A DNA stretch of 6,148 nucleotides from an uncultured Ruminococcus sp. (GCA_902778985.1 CACYZS010000075.1:1-6148), one strand, 5' to 3'. Positions 1 through 5,935 are shown, counted from the stretch's first letter. The notes: generated by a model from the letters alone, not told the origin. Translations and numbers: made by a program.

Positions 1-2698
1 CGATCTCTTCTTCGACTTCCTCGTCGGGCGTCCCGACCGTTTCCTCTTCGGGTTCGGTCACGCCGTCCGCAGCGTTCTCCCCTTCAAAGAGATCGTTTTC
101 GGTCTCCGCTTCGGGTTCGGGTCCCGAGGCGCGATCCTCGTCGAAGAGCGCTTCTTCGTCACCGCCCGCAAGACGGCGCGCGTTCTCCTCGGCAAGGCGT
201 TCTTCCGCGATCCGCGCTTCCTCGGCGGCGCGATGCTCCTCCTCGGTCTCGGGATAATCGATCCCGGGCAGAAGAACCGACGGCGCGGGCGCGGGCTGCG
301 GGTTGGTCGCCGCGGCTCTCGCCGCTTCCGCCATGGCGCGGCGGCGCTCCTCTTCGGCTTCCTTACGCGCGCGCTCGGCTTCGATCTGGGCAAGCGCCTG
401 ATCGGCGCGGAGTTTCTCGATCTTGATGTGGTGATACTTCCTGTCGACCTCGCGCGCGATGGTGGACTCGCGGCTCCGGCAGGTGAAGATCATGCTCTGC
501 ACGCCGTCCTCCGCCAGTTCGCGCAGGGCGCGCATGGTGCAGGTCGCGCGGAAGTTGTCCTGGTGCGCGAAACTCTCGTCGAAACAGAGCGGCGGCTTCT
601 CGTTCTTATAGAGCAGGTCGATATACGCAAGCCGCAGGGCGATGTAGGCAAGGTCGCGCGTACCGCCCGACAGGTATTCGGCGGAGTAGCGGTCGCCCTC
701 TTCGCGGGCGAAATCCAAAAACAGATCCTGGTCGACGCCGAGTTGACCGTACTTGCCGTCGGTCATCGCGGACATCAGGCGCCCGGCGTACGCCGACAGG
801 CGCGGCGTGATCTCGCGGCGCAGGTTGCCTTCGGCGCCCGAAACGGCGGAATACGCCAGATCGAGCGCGTGTTTTAATTCGCTTGCCGCCCGGATCCGGT
901 CGCGCAGGATCGCGATCTTCTCGCGGATCTCGACGGGGTTCGACGCCCCCTGACGAAGCCCGGCGATCTCGTCCTCGAGGTCGAGCCGGTGCTTTTCGAG
1001 TTCCTGTTTCCGTTCGTTGCGCACCTTGATCCCGTCAAGCAGCGCGTCGAAGGACATATCGCAGAGCATATTCTGCAACTCGGGGGAGAGCGAATGGCGC
1101 AGATGTTCCTCGTTCTCGCCCGACAGTTTGCCCCTCAGGGCGGCGAGTTCCGCGGCGAGCGTCTTTTCGCGCTCGGCAAAGTCCGCCTGAGCCGCCAGGA
1201 TCGCGTCGATCTCCTCGACCATCTTGTCGATCGCGGCGCCGGTCCCGGCTTCGGGAAGCGAACGGCCCCAACGCGCCGCCGTCGCGGAGAGCGACGAGTA
1301 GGTCGCGAGGTAGGTCTTCTTGGTGCGGTCGACCACGTCTTCGGCGTGACGGAGCGCCTGTTCGCGCTCGGCGATCGCCGCCCGCCGCTCGGTGTTCCCG
1401 GCAAGGAACGCGGCAAACGCCGCCGCCGAACGGAACCCGTACTCGCCCGCCAAGGCGCGCGCGTCGGTGAAGCGTTTGTGATAGATCAGGGCAAGGATCC
1501 CCCCGCCGATCAGCGCCACGCCCGCCAACACGAGGTAGAGCGCCACGCCGGGCTTCCATTTCAGGATCGCGCCGAGAATGGGCAGGAAGACCGCGGCGGC
1601 AAAGGCGAGGATCATGAGCAGCAGGGCGTTCAGCCCGCTCTTGCGCGCCTCGCGGACCTCGCGGGACACCACGGCGTCGCCGCCGTGACGGTCGATCCGG
1701 TGGAGCAGTTTTTCCTCTTCCCGCTCCCCTTCGATCTTCTCTTTCAGTTGTTTATACTCGTCCGCAGCCGCGCGATAGGTGCGGTAGGCGTCCGCCGTCA
1801 CGCGACGGTTGATGGTCAGTTCGGTGCGGTAGGAATTGTCGGGAAGGAAGTTGTTCCCGGTGTGTTTCATCCGGAACTCCGCCTCTTCCGCGCGGAGCAG
1901 GCGTTCTTCCTGTTCGAGGGTATGCAGTTTGTCGAAACTGTTGAGCAGGGCGATGGCGCGGAAACTGCCTTTCAGTTTTTCGAGTTTCGCGATCTCGCCC
2001 TCGATCTTCTCGCGCTCCTTCTGGTTCTCGACCAGTTCGCTTTCGCGGTCGAGCAGCGTTTCGGTGATCTCGACCGTCCGCTGTTCCTCGGCGATCAGTT
2101 CTTCGGCGCGCGCCATCAGGGTACGCGATCCGACGCCGTGCTCCTCGGTCTCGGCGATGCGGCGGGCGTTGATCGCGGCGACGGCTTTGTCGACCGAAAG
2201 TTGCTCGCTCCCCGAGAAGAGCAGGTTGGAGATGGTCTCGCGCATCTTCTCTTCGCCGACGTGGGTATCGTCCATCTGGCTGATGTAGGCGGAACTCGAG
2301 AAGACGTCGGACGGCACGCCGAGGAAGTATTCTCCGGCGTCCTTCTCGGTGACGAGGCTTCCCTCGTCGATATTGACGACGCGGGTGCGGTCACGGAAGA
2401 TCTCGCGCCCGTTCTCCTGCACGATCGCCGAATAGCGGTCGATGCGGTAATGCTTTCCCTTGACGAGGACGGTCATCTCGCCCTCGGCGGTCCCGGTCTC
2501 CCAACTCGTCCGCTTGCGCCGCTCTTCCAGTCCGGCGGGATCGGGCGTAAAGCCGTAGAGCATAAAACGGATAAAGGCGGCAAGGGTACTCTTCCCCGAC
2601 TCGTTCGAGCCCTCGATGACGTTGAGTTTGTCACCGAATTTGACCTCGAAATAGTCGAGCAAACCGAAATGTTTGACCTTCACTTCCAGTATCAGCAC
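1..2698 (-). CDS. YhaN/SbcC-type SMC-like AAA ATPase with central membrane hairpin (3' end beyond window)
   Basis: This is a Rad50/SbcC-like ABC-class ATPase, probably acting on DNA or at the membrane. I translated the frame codon by codon from GTG 2698 to base 2; it is open for 899 residues and leaves the window. Seen: an N-terminal strand-P-loop with Walker A GSNESGKST (30-38), Q-loop Gln141 in AYISQMDD, a charged coiled coil (about 175-350), two hydrophobic helices (about 356-379 and 384-405), a second coiled coil (about 410-640), the signature LSGGTRD (676-682), Walker B PLCFDES (703-709, Asp707-Glu708), then FTCRSRE. No CxxC zinc hook is visible; the membrane pair occupies the middle instead. 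From about 745 a Glu/Ala/Arg-rich tail follows, with a Pro-rich break near 800-807 and an acidic end. The GTG start fits AGAGG seven bases upstream and the family-like opening. It overlaps the DUF6062 stop by 7 bases. The exact subfamily is inferred. Confidence 0.9.
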   Translation of the reverse strand, partial: MLILEVKVKHFGLLDYFEVKFGDKLNVIEGSNESGKSTLAAFIRFMLYGFTPDPAGLEERRKRTSWETGTAEGEMTVLVKGKHYRIDRYSAIVQENGREIFRDRTRVVNIDEGSLVTEKDAGEYFLGVPSDVFSSSAYISQMDDTHVGEEKMRETISNLLFSGSEQLSVDKAVAAINARRIAETEEHGVGSRTLMARAEELIAEEQRTVEITETLLDRESELVENQKEREKIEGEIAKLEKLKGSFRAIALLNSFDKLHTLEQEERLLRAEEAEFRMKHTGNNFLPDNSYRTELTINRRVTADAYRTYRAAADEYKQLKEKIEGEREEEKLLHRIDRHGGDAVVSREVREARKSGLNALLLMILAFAAAVFLPILGAILKWKPGVALYLVLAGVALIGGGILALIYHKRFTDARALAGEYGFRSAAAFAAFLAGNTERRAAIAEREQALRHAEDVVDRTKKTYLATYSSLSATAARWGRSLPEAGTGAAIDKMVEEIDAILAAQADFAEREKTLAAELAALRGKLSGENEEHLRHSLSPELQNMLCDMSFDALLDGIKVRNERKQELEKHRLDLEDEIAGLRQGASNPVEIREKIAILRDRIRAASELKHALDLAYSAVSGAEGNLRREITPRLSAYAGRLMSAMTDGKYGQLGVDQDLFLDFAREEGDRYSAEYLSGGTRDLAYIALRLAYIDLLYKNEKPPLCFDESFAHQDNFRATCTMRALRELAEDGVQSMIFTCRSRESTIAREVDRKYHHIKIEKLRADQALAQIEAERARKEAEEERRRAMAEAARAAATNPQPAPAPSVLLPGIDYPETEEEHRAAEEARIAEERLAEENARRLAGGDEEALFDEDRASGPEPEAETENDLFEGENAADGVTEPEEETVGTPDEEVEEEI

Positions 2699-3408
2699 GG
2701 TTTGACCTCTCTTCCTTCCAGCCCGGATAATCCTTTGACGGCGCGTTCGACCGCCGTTTTCTGTTCCTCGGTCAGCGGCTCTTCCGCACGGTAATCAAAC
2801 GAGCGGCAGAACGCCGACACGTCGCCCGAAAGCGAGCAGAACCATCTTTCTTCGACTTCCCCGATCTCGCGGTTGAATTCCGCCCGCACCTTCTTGCCGA
2901 GGCGGTCGCGCGCGACGGCGAGCAAACGCCGGTAGTGCGGCAGGCAGAAATGCGGCTGCGCGCGGAACTTCTCGCGGAAGGACGCGTCCTCTTCGTAGAG
3001 CAGGACCACCGTCTCGATCATGCGCGAAAGGCTGAAATCGATCCGCGAGCAAACGTAGCAGTCCCCTTCGAGTTCCGCGAGCCGCGCGACGGTCTTCTCG
3101 CGCCCGCCGAGGGCGGCAAGTCCGTGGGGGAAGACGGCGGGGGCGAGTTCGGCGAGGTGGCTTTCGAGCATCAAAGCCAGTCCCAGGCGGTTCTTGCGTT
3201 TCAGCATCGCGGTAAAGTGCGTCGGGCAGAAGCCCTCGCGGTTGGTGCGGATCCGGACGTCGGGTTCCATCATCGACGCCCCGAGAATCAGGGACAACTC
3301 GTCCTCTTCGAGTTTGCGGTAGAGCGTGCAGAGAGGGCAGCCGACGTCCGGGTTGTCCCGCGAGTCGTCGAACGCCTCGTTGACCGGGATGGTATAGATC
3401 CGTTCCAT
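2692..3408 (-). CDS. DUF6062 family Cys/His protein
   Basis: This is a 238-residue soluble protein that I recognise as DUF6062, a Clostridia family of unknown function. The opening MERIYTIPVNEAFD and the C-terminal FCRSFDYR are typical of the family. Four Cys/His pairs are visible in order: CPLC (24-27), CPTH (61-64), CYVC (117-120) and CLPH (155-158). This alternating CxxC/CxxH pattern suggests two metal (probably zinc) sites, which is an inference. No signal peptide or membrane helix is seen. The start is taken at 3408 because GAGG in an AAAGAGGGGG stretch lies eight bases upstream. An in-frame ATG at 3462 lacks a Shine-Dalgarno sequence and lies about ten bases after the likely transcription start. 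It is the first gene of a unit with the downstream ATPase, overlapping it by 7 bases. Confidence 0.88.
   Translation of the reverse strand: MERIYTIPVNEAFDDSRDNPDVGCPLCTLYRKLEEDELSLILGASMMEPDVRIRTNREGFCPTHFTAMLKRKNRLGLALMLESHLAELAPAVFPHGLAALGGREKTVARLAELEGDCYVCSRIDFSLSRMIETVVLLYEEDASFREKFRAQPHFCLPHYRRLLAVARDRLGKKVRAEFNREIGEVEERWFCSLSGDVSAFCRSFDYRAEEPLTEEQKTAVERAVKGLSGLEGREVKPC
2706..2716 (-). promoter_or_regulatory. Ribosome binding site that fixes the GTG start of the ATPase
   Basis: The minus strand reads AGGAAGAGAGG, ending seven bases before GTG at 2698. No ATG lies nearby in frame, and starting here gives the expected MLILEVKVKHFG opening before the P-loop. The site lies inside the last codons of the DUF6062 gene, and the GTG overlaps its stop (GTGCTGA), a typical arrangement for translational coupling. 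Confidence 0.7.
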
Positions 3409-3413
3409 CGTTG

Positions 3414-3423
3414 CCCCCTCTTT
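3414..3423 (-). promoter_or_regulatory. Ribosome binding site of the DUF6062 gene
   Basis: The minus strand reads AAAGAGGGGG just upstream of ATG 3408, with the GAGG core eight bases from the start. This decides between the start at 3408 and the upstream in-frame ATG at 3462, which has only AAATAGA in front of it. Confidence 0.65.
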
Positions 3424-3478
3424 CCTTGCGCGCGCCCGCCCGTAGGCGTACAGTCCGCGCATTCTATTTCATAATACA

Positions 3479-3507
3479 ATTATACAATATAAAAAATAGA
3501 AATGCAA
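3479..3507 (-). promoter_or_regulatory. Sigma-A type promoter of the DUF6062-ATPase unit
   Basis: On the minus strand TTGCAT (3507-3502) is followed by a 17-base spacer and a perfect TATAAT (3484-3479). It lies in an almost pure A/T stretch (about 3461-3503) inside otherwise GC-rich DNA. Transcription would start near 3472, giving a leader of about 64 bases before ATG 3408. The -35 box matches TTGACA at four of six positions. Confidence 0.7.
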
Positions 3508-3521
3508 GGGGAGAATTGAAA

Positions 3522-3643
3522 ATGATATATCGCTTTCGCGATATGATATACCCTGCGGGTATGATATCCGCTGATGCGGATGATATACGCCTACGGCGTA
3601 TGCTCGGAAACCTTCCTATTGCGTCCCCGACGCAATATATCAT
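3522..3643. repeat. Array of variable hairpins joined by ATGATAT, with 9-base terminal inverted repeats
   Basis: The element begins ATGATATAT (3522-3530) and ends with its reverse complement ATATATCAT (3635-3643). Inside lie five hairpins whose arms differ but pair perfectly: 3527-3544 (7 bp, loop TTTC), 3548-3562 (6 bp, loop TGC), 3566-3581 (6 bp, loop TGAT), 3585-3601 (7 bp, loop TAC) and 3618-3636 (7 bp, loop CCCCG). The first four are separated by exactly GAT (3545-3547, 3563-3565, 3582-3584). Because arms begin and end in AT, ATGATAT recurs at 3522, 3543, 3561 and 3580. A weak GGAA/TTCC pair (3606-3616) fills the gap before the fifth hairpin. From memory, similar TGATAT-rich intergenic arrays occur in other Clostridia genomes; their function is unknown to me. 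It sits between the SipL-like gene and the DUF6062 promoter. Confidence 0.85.
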
Positions 3644-3644
3644 G

Positions 3645-3676
3645 GAGCCGGGGCTTGCAGATGCAAGCCCCGGCTC
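3645..3676 (-). terminator. Strong hairpin just after the SipL-like gene, terminator-like without a U-tract
   Basis: The arms at 3645-3659 and 3662-3676 are perfect 15-base reverse complements (GAGCCGGGGCTTGCA and its complement), leaving a two-base centre. On the minus strand the hairpin starts three bases after the SipL-like stop codon, so it is well placed to end that transcript or protect its 3' end. There is no run of T after it in either direction (minus strand continues CATGATATATTGC), so intrinsic termination is uncertain. It directly abuts the ATGATAT array, with one base between. Confidence 0.5.
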
Positions 3677-3679
3677 TCC

Positions 3680-5236
3680 TCAGATGAGCAATCTGACCAC
3701 GCCGTCCAGCGAGTCCGGCGCGTCGGGCGCGTTCTGCACCCCTTCGGGCAGTCCGTTCTGCCGCGCGACGGCGGCGGGCGAAACGCCGTAGCGTTCCGCG
3801 ATTTCCCAGAGCGTCTCGCCCCCTTCGGGGTAGACCGCGACGATCTCCCCCGCCGCCCGCTCGGGATAGGCGCCCTCTCCCCGCGTAACGCCCGAGACCA
3901 CCGTCACCTCGTCCGGGTTCGACAAGCGGACGGTGAACGCCCCTTCGACCGACGCCAACAGCCGCGAAGCGTCGAGCCGCACCGAAACCGAGAGCGGGAT
4001 CGCCGTCACGTCGGTCTTTTTGGCGTCGCGGCAGGCGACGGGGACCGGGACCGTCACCGAAAACGGAAAGCGGAAGTGCACGGCGGAATAGACGTTCCCG
4101 CCCTCGGGTTCCCCGGACGGCGAACCGACCGTGGCATCCACCCGACACTCGCCCGTGATGGTCGCCCCGTTCTCCCCGAGCGAGGCGCTTTCCACCGACA
4201 CGACGGCGGACTCCCCGAGTACCGTCATCGCGTCCTCGCAGTTGCACTCGCTGCGCTCTGCGTCGCCCTCGAGCGTATAGATCCCGCCGCCGCAGAAGCA
4301 CACGTCGGTCACGCCGATCCCCTCGCGCGAAACGACCGTCGGCTCCTTCAGGGAGAACAGATCGACCAGCGCCTCGCCTTCGGCGGGACTCGTCGCCTCG
4401 GCACACAGATCCAGCGTCAGGTCAAGCGTGATCTCGCTCCCCCGCTCCCCGTCGGCAGACGCGGCGTCGAGCGACGTCACGCACGCCCACGCCGAGGCGC
4501 TTCCCCCGGTCATGGGTTCGCCTTCCCACGGGATCGCCTCGGAGAACGGCACGGTCCGCCGCACCGTCGCGGGCACGCCGTCGCCCCGGTCGAGTTTCAG
4601 CGTGACCGAGACTTCCCCGCGCACCTCAACCCCCGCCGAAGTCAGCGTCACGTCGCGCACGCACGCCGCCGCCTCGGAAGACAGTACCTTCGCTTCCCCG
4701 TCGACGCGGATCACGTCGTCGAGCCGTACGTCGCGAAGCGAGAGGACCCCGGTGCGGTGGGTTTCGACCGGGTGGATCAGGGGGATCACGTCGGGATCTG
4801 CGGTCAGGGTCGGGAGCGCAGGGGAACTCTCTTTGGGTTCGTAGCACCGCGCCGGAGCCGAGAGCGGCGTCCGGATCGAGAGGCGGCGCGGACCGATCAA
4901 ACGGCAGACCGGCGCGTCCGGGATCACGGGCAAAAGCACCGGATCGCACCCGTTGGGCACCGGGAACGAGAGCAGGTAGTCGCCGGGGAGCGACAGTACC
5001 GATACGCCCCCGTCCGCGTTGCCGCAGAGGACGGTATGCCGGACCGTCCCGGCAAACTCCGCTTTGCCCCCGGAAACGTACTTCCCGCTCGGCAGCACGC
5101 ACGCCGACGCCGAGTAGATCCTTCGGATCTCGTCCTGATAATCGGGCAGCGTGACGTCGATCACGCACTCCCCGCGCACGGCGTCGGGCGCGACGTCCTT
5201 CACCCCGCGAAAGCCCCTGTAGATTTCCTTGTCCAT
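3680..5236 (-). CDS. SipL-like spore envelope protein, SPOCS (DUF3794) repeats plus LysM
   Basis: This is a 518-residue protein with the layout of Clostridioides difficile SipL, which binds SpoIVA through its LysM domain and is needed for spore coat and envelope assembly. Seen: an N-terminal SPOCS-type segment with LPDYQDEIRRIYSA (30-43), followed by a strand-rich region to about 115. Two further strand-rich segments, about 160-275 and 285-445, look like additional SPOCS modules; the borders are estimates. A C-terminal LysM follows (464 to about 517), with core GGETLWEIAERYGVS (472-486) and a closing VRLLI. No signal peptide is seen, which fits a mother-cell cytoplasmic protein. The length is close to that of SipL. 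The ATG start has AAGGAG seven bases upstream. It is transcribed alone, with a hairpin three bases after its stop. Clostridia can carry several DUF3794-LysM paralogues, so orthology to SipL is inferred and no symbol is given. Confidence 0.87.
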   Translation of the reverse strand: MDKEIYRGFRGVKDVAPDAVRGECVIDVTLPDYQDEIRRIYSASACVLPSGKYVSGGKAEFAGTVRHTVLCGNADGGVSVLSLPGDYLLSFPVPNGCDPVLLPVIPDAPVCRLIGPRRLSIRTPLSAPARCYEPKESSPALPTLTADPDVIPLIHPVETHRTGVLSLRDVRLDDVIRVDGEAKVLSSEAAACVRDVTLTSAGVEVRGEVSVTLKLDRGDGVPATVRRTVPFSEAIPWEGEPMTGGSASAWACVTSLDAASADGERGSEITLDLTLDLCAEATSPAEGEALVDLFSLKEPTVVSREGIGVTDVCFCGGGIYTLEGDAERSECNCEDAMTVLGESAVVSVESASLGENGATITGECRVDATVGSPSGEPEGGNVYSAVHFRFPFSVTVPVPVACRDAKKTDVTAIPLSVSVRLDASRLLASVEGAFTVRLSNPDEVTVVSGVTRGEGAYPERAAGEIVAVYPEGGETLWEIAERYGVSPAAVARQNGLPEGVQNAPDAPDSLDGVVRLLI

Positions 5237-5243
5237 AGCGTTT

Positions 5244-5249
5244 CTCCTT
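5244..5249 (-). promoter_or_regulatory. Ribosome binding site of the SipL-like gene
   Basis: The minus strand reads AAGGAG with a seven-base spacer (AAACGCT) before ATG 5236. This supports that start codon. Confidence 0.75.
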
Positions 5250-5263
5250 CGGTAGTTTGGTAT

Positions 5264-5271
5264 ATTCTATG
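5264..5271 (-). promoter_or_regulatory. Possible promoter -10 element of the SipL-like gene, sigma-E-like
   Basis: The minus strand reads CATAGAAT (5271-5264), about 28 bases upstream of ATG 5236. It differs by one base from CATACAAT, a form of the sporulation sigma-E -10 element, and also contains TAGAAT, a fair sigma-A -10. I find no convincing -35 for either factor: the sequence 17 bases further up is TTCTAA. The weak call rests mainly on position and on the sporulation-type product. Confidence 0.3.
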
Positions 5272-5292
5272 CACCGCCCCCCTGTTTTAGAA

Positions 5293-5401
5293 CGAAGTTT
5301 CGCGGCGCGCGGTCGCACCGCGAAGTGGTGTTTTGCCTGCGGCAAAGTGAAGACGGCGTAAGCGCCGAGTGAAGTTTTTTTCGCAAGCGAAAAAAGTGAA
5401 G
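5293..5401. repeat. Array of variable hairpins joined by GTGAAG
   Basis: Exact GTGAAG linkers lie at 5347-5352, 5369-5374 and 5396-5401, and related CGAAGT at 5293-5298 and 5321-5326. Between them are hairpins with different arms: 5299-5324 (TTCGCGG/CCGCGAA, one mismatch, then three more pairs and a four-base loop), 5332-5346 (TTTGCC/GGCAAA, loop TGC), 5354-5367 (CGGCG/CGCCG, loop TAAG) and 5376-5395 (TTTTTTCGC/GCGAAAAAA). The array lies between the minus-strand SipL-like promoter region and the plus-strand promoter at 5422. From memory, AGTGAAG-linked hairpin tracts recur in intergenic DNA of Clostridia; no function is known to me. Confidence 0.8.
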
Positions 5402-5421
5402 GAAACCGAAAGGCGGCAAAC

Positions 5422-5450
5422 TTGACAGAAACAGGAACAAACGGTATAAT
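5422..5450 (+). promoter_or_regulatory. Full-consensus sigma-A promoter of the right-hand gene pair
   Basis: TTGACA (5422-5427), exactly 17 bases, then TATAAT (5445-5450): both boxes match the consensus completely. Transcription would start near 5457, leaving a short leader of about 21 bases with an AGGAGG. No obvious operator palindrome lies between the boxes or in the leader. Confidence 0.9.
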
Positions 5451-5466
5451 AAAGGAAAGAACCGTC

Positions 5467-5472
5467 AGGAGG
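5467..5472 (+). promoter_or_regulatory. Ribosome binding site of the 151-residue protein
   Basis: A perfect AGGAGG is followed by five bases (AAAAG) and ATG 5478, which fixes the start. Confidence 0.8.
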
Positions 5473-5477
5473 AAAAG

Positions 5478-5933
5478 ATGAAAGACCAAACCGTCAGCAT
5501 AGAAGAGTTTATGACCGGAACCGTCCGGGAATACGCGTTCCACGATACGGAACTCCGACGTGTCGAGATCGTTCGCAACGGCGTCCGACTGTTTTTCCCC
5601 GACGGGATCTACAAGACCGACGAACACGGCAAAGAACTGTTTTTAACGCCGCCCTGCGAGATACTTCTGCAGATCCGGGACTTTGATCCCGCAAGCGTCT
5701 GGGAACACGTCTCGCTTCAGAAGAGGGTTCGGAAAAAGGTCTCGGATTTGGCGTTTTCCGCCTTTGCCGACCGCGTCGAAAAAGACGCGTTCCGGATCTA
5801 TATGCAGTATTGCTCTCTCTTTTCGAGCGGGCTTCTGTTCAAAGGCGAAGTCGGAAAGATCGGCGTCGAGTGCGAGATCACGGAAATCGAGAGCGTTTCC
5901 GTTCGGTTTTTGAACGAAAGCGAGAAGGCGTAA
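5478..5933 (+). CDS. Hypothetical protein, 151 residues, family not recognised
   Basis: I do not recognise this protein. It is small, soluble in appearance, with no signal peptide or membrane helix. Near the start is AFHDTELRRVEIVRNGVRLF (about 20-39), an alternating pattern typical of paired beta strands, then FFPDGIYKTDEHGK. The middle has a basic, probably helical stretch (LQKRVRKKVSDLAF), and the C-terminal part alternates strands ending in FLNESEKA. The single Cys residues show no metal-binding pairing. Support for a real gene is strong: a full-consensus promoter, AGGAGG at five bases, and a next gene beginning two bases after the stop. It looks less GC-rich than the genes to its left, which could mean different ancestry. 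A small strand-rich protein of this kind could be an immunity or regulatory protein, but nothing here shows that. Confidence 0.8.
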   Translation: MKDQTVSIEEFMTGTVREYAFHDTELRRVEIVRNGVRLFFPDGIYKTDEHGKELFLTPPCEILLQIRDFDPASVWEHVSLQKRVRKKVSDLAFSAFADRVEKDAFRIYMQYCSLFSSGLLFKGEVGKIGVECEITEIESVSVRFLNESEKA

Positions 5934-5935
5934 CA

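Noticed and set aside
233..877. A 214-codon plus-strand open frame
   Set aside because: It is the same antisense shadow over the C-terminal part of the ATPase, covering the signature and Walker B region.
989..2794. A 601-codon open frame on the plus strand
   Set aside because: It is antisense and codon-aligned to the ATPase, whose motifs are clear. GC-rich codon use leaves the opposite strand free of stops. The translation has no recognisable domain and no ribosome binding site was found to support it.
3409..3462. An 18-residue N-terminal extension of the DUF6062 protein from ATG 3462
   Set aside because: It has no Shine-Dalgarno sequence and lies about ten bases from the predicted transcription start. 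The family opening MERIYTIPVN begins at 3408, which has a good ribosome binding site.
3522..3643. A CRISPR array
   Set aside because: The constant part is only about 7 bases, the spacing is 18-21 bases and the variable parts are self-complementary. No cas gene is present.
3522..3791. A plus-strand open frame starting at the array ATG
   Set aside because: The peptide is translated hairpin repeat followed by the antisense of the LysM coding region. The Shine-Dalgarno-like box is noted as a finding, but a protein gene is not supported.
3591..4406. A 271-codon minus-strand open frame
   Set aside because: It is an alternative frame inside the SipL-like gene and continues into the hairpin array; the composition is extreme in Arg and Gly.
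4076..5290. A 404-codon plus-strand open frame
   Set aside because: It is antisense to the SipL-like gene, rich in Arg, His and Pro as expected from a shadow frame, and runs through that gene's start and ribosome binding site.
5376..5395. An intrinsic terminator with the T6/A6 arms
   Set aside because: The T run is inside the stem rather than after it on either strand, and no gene ends nearby. It is better explained as a unit of the GTGAAG array.
4626..5627. A 333-codon minus-strand open frame crossing the divergent intergenic region
   Set aside because: It crosses the GTGAAG array, two promoters and parts of two genes; it is only a chance absence of stops.
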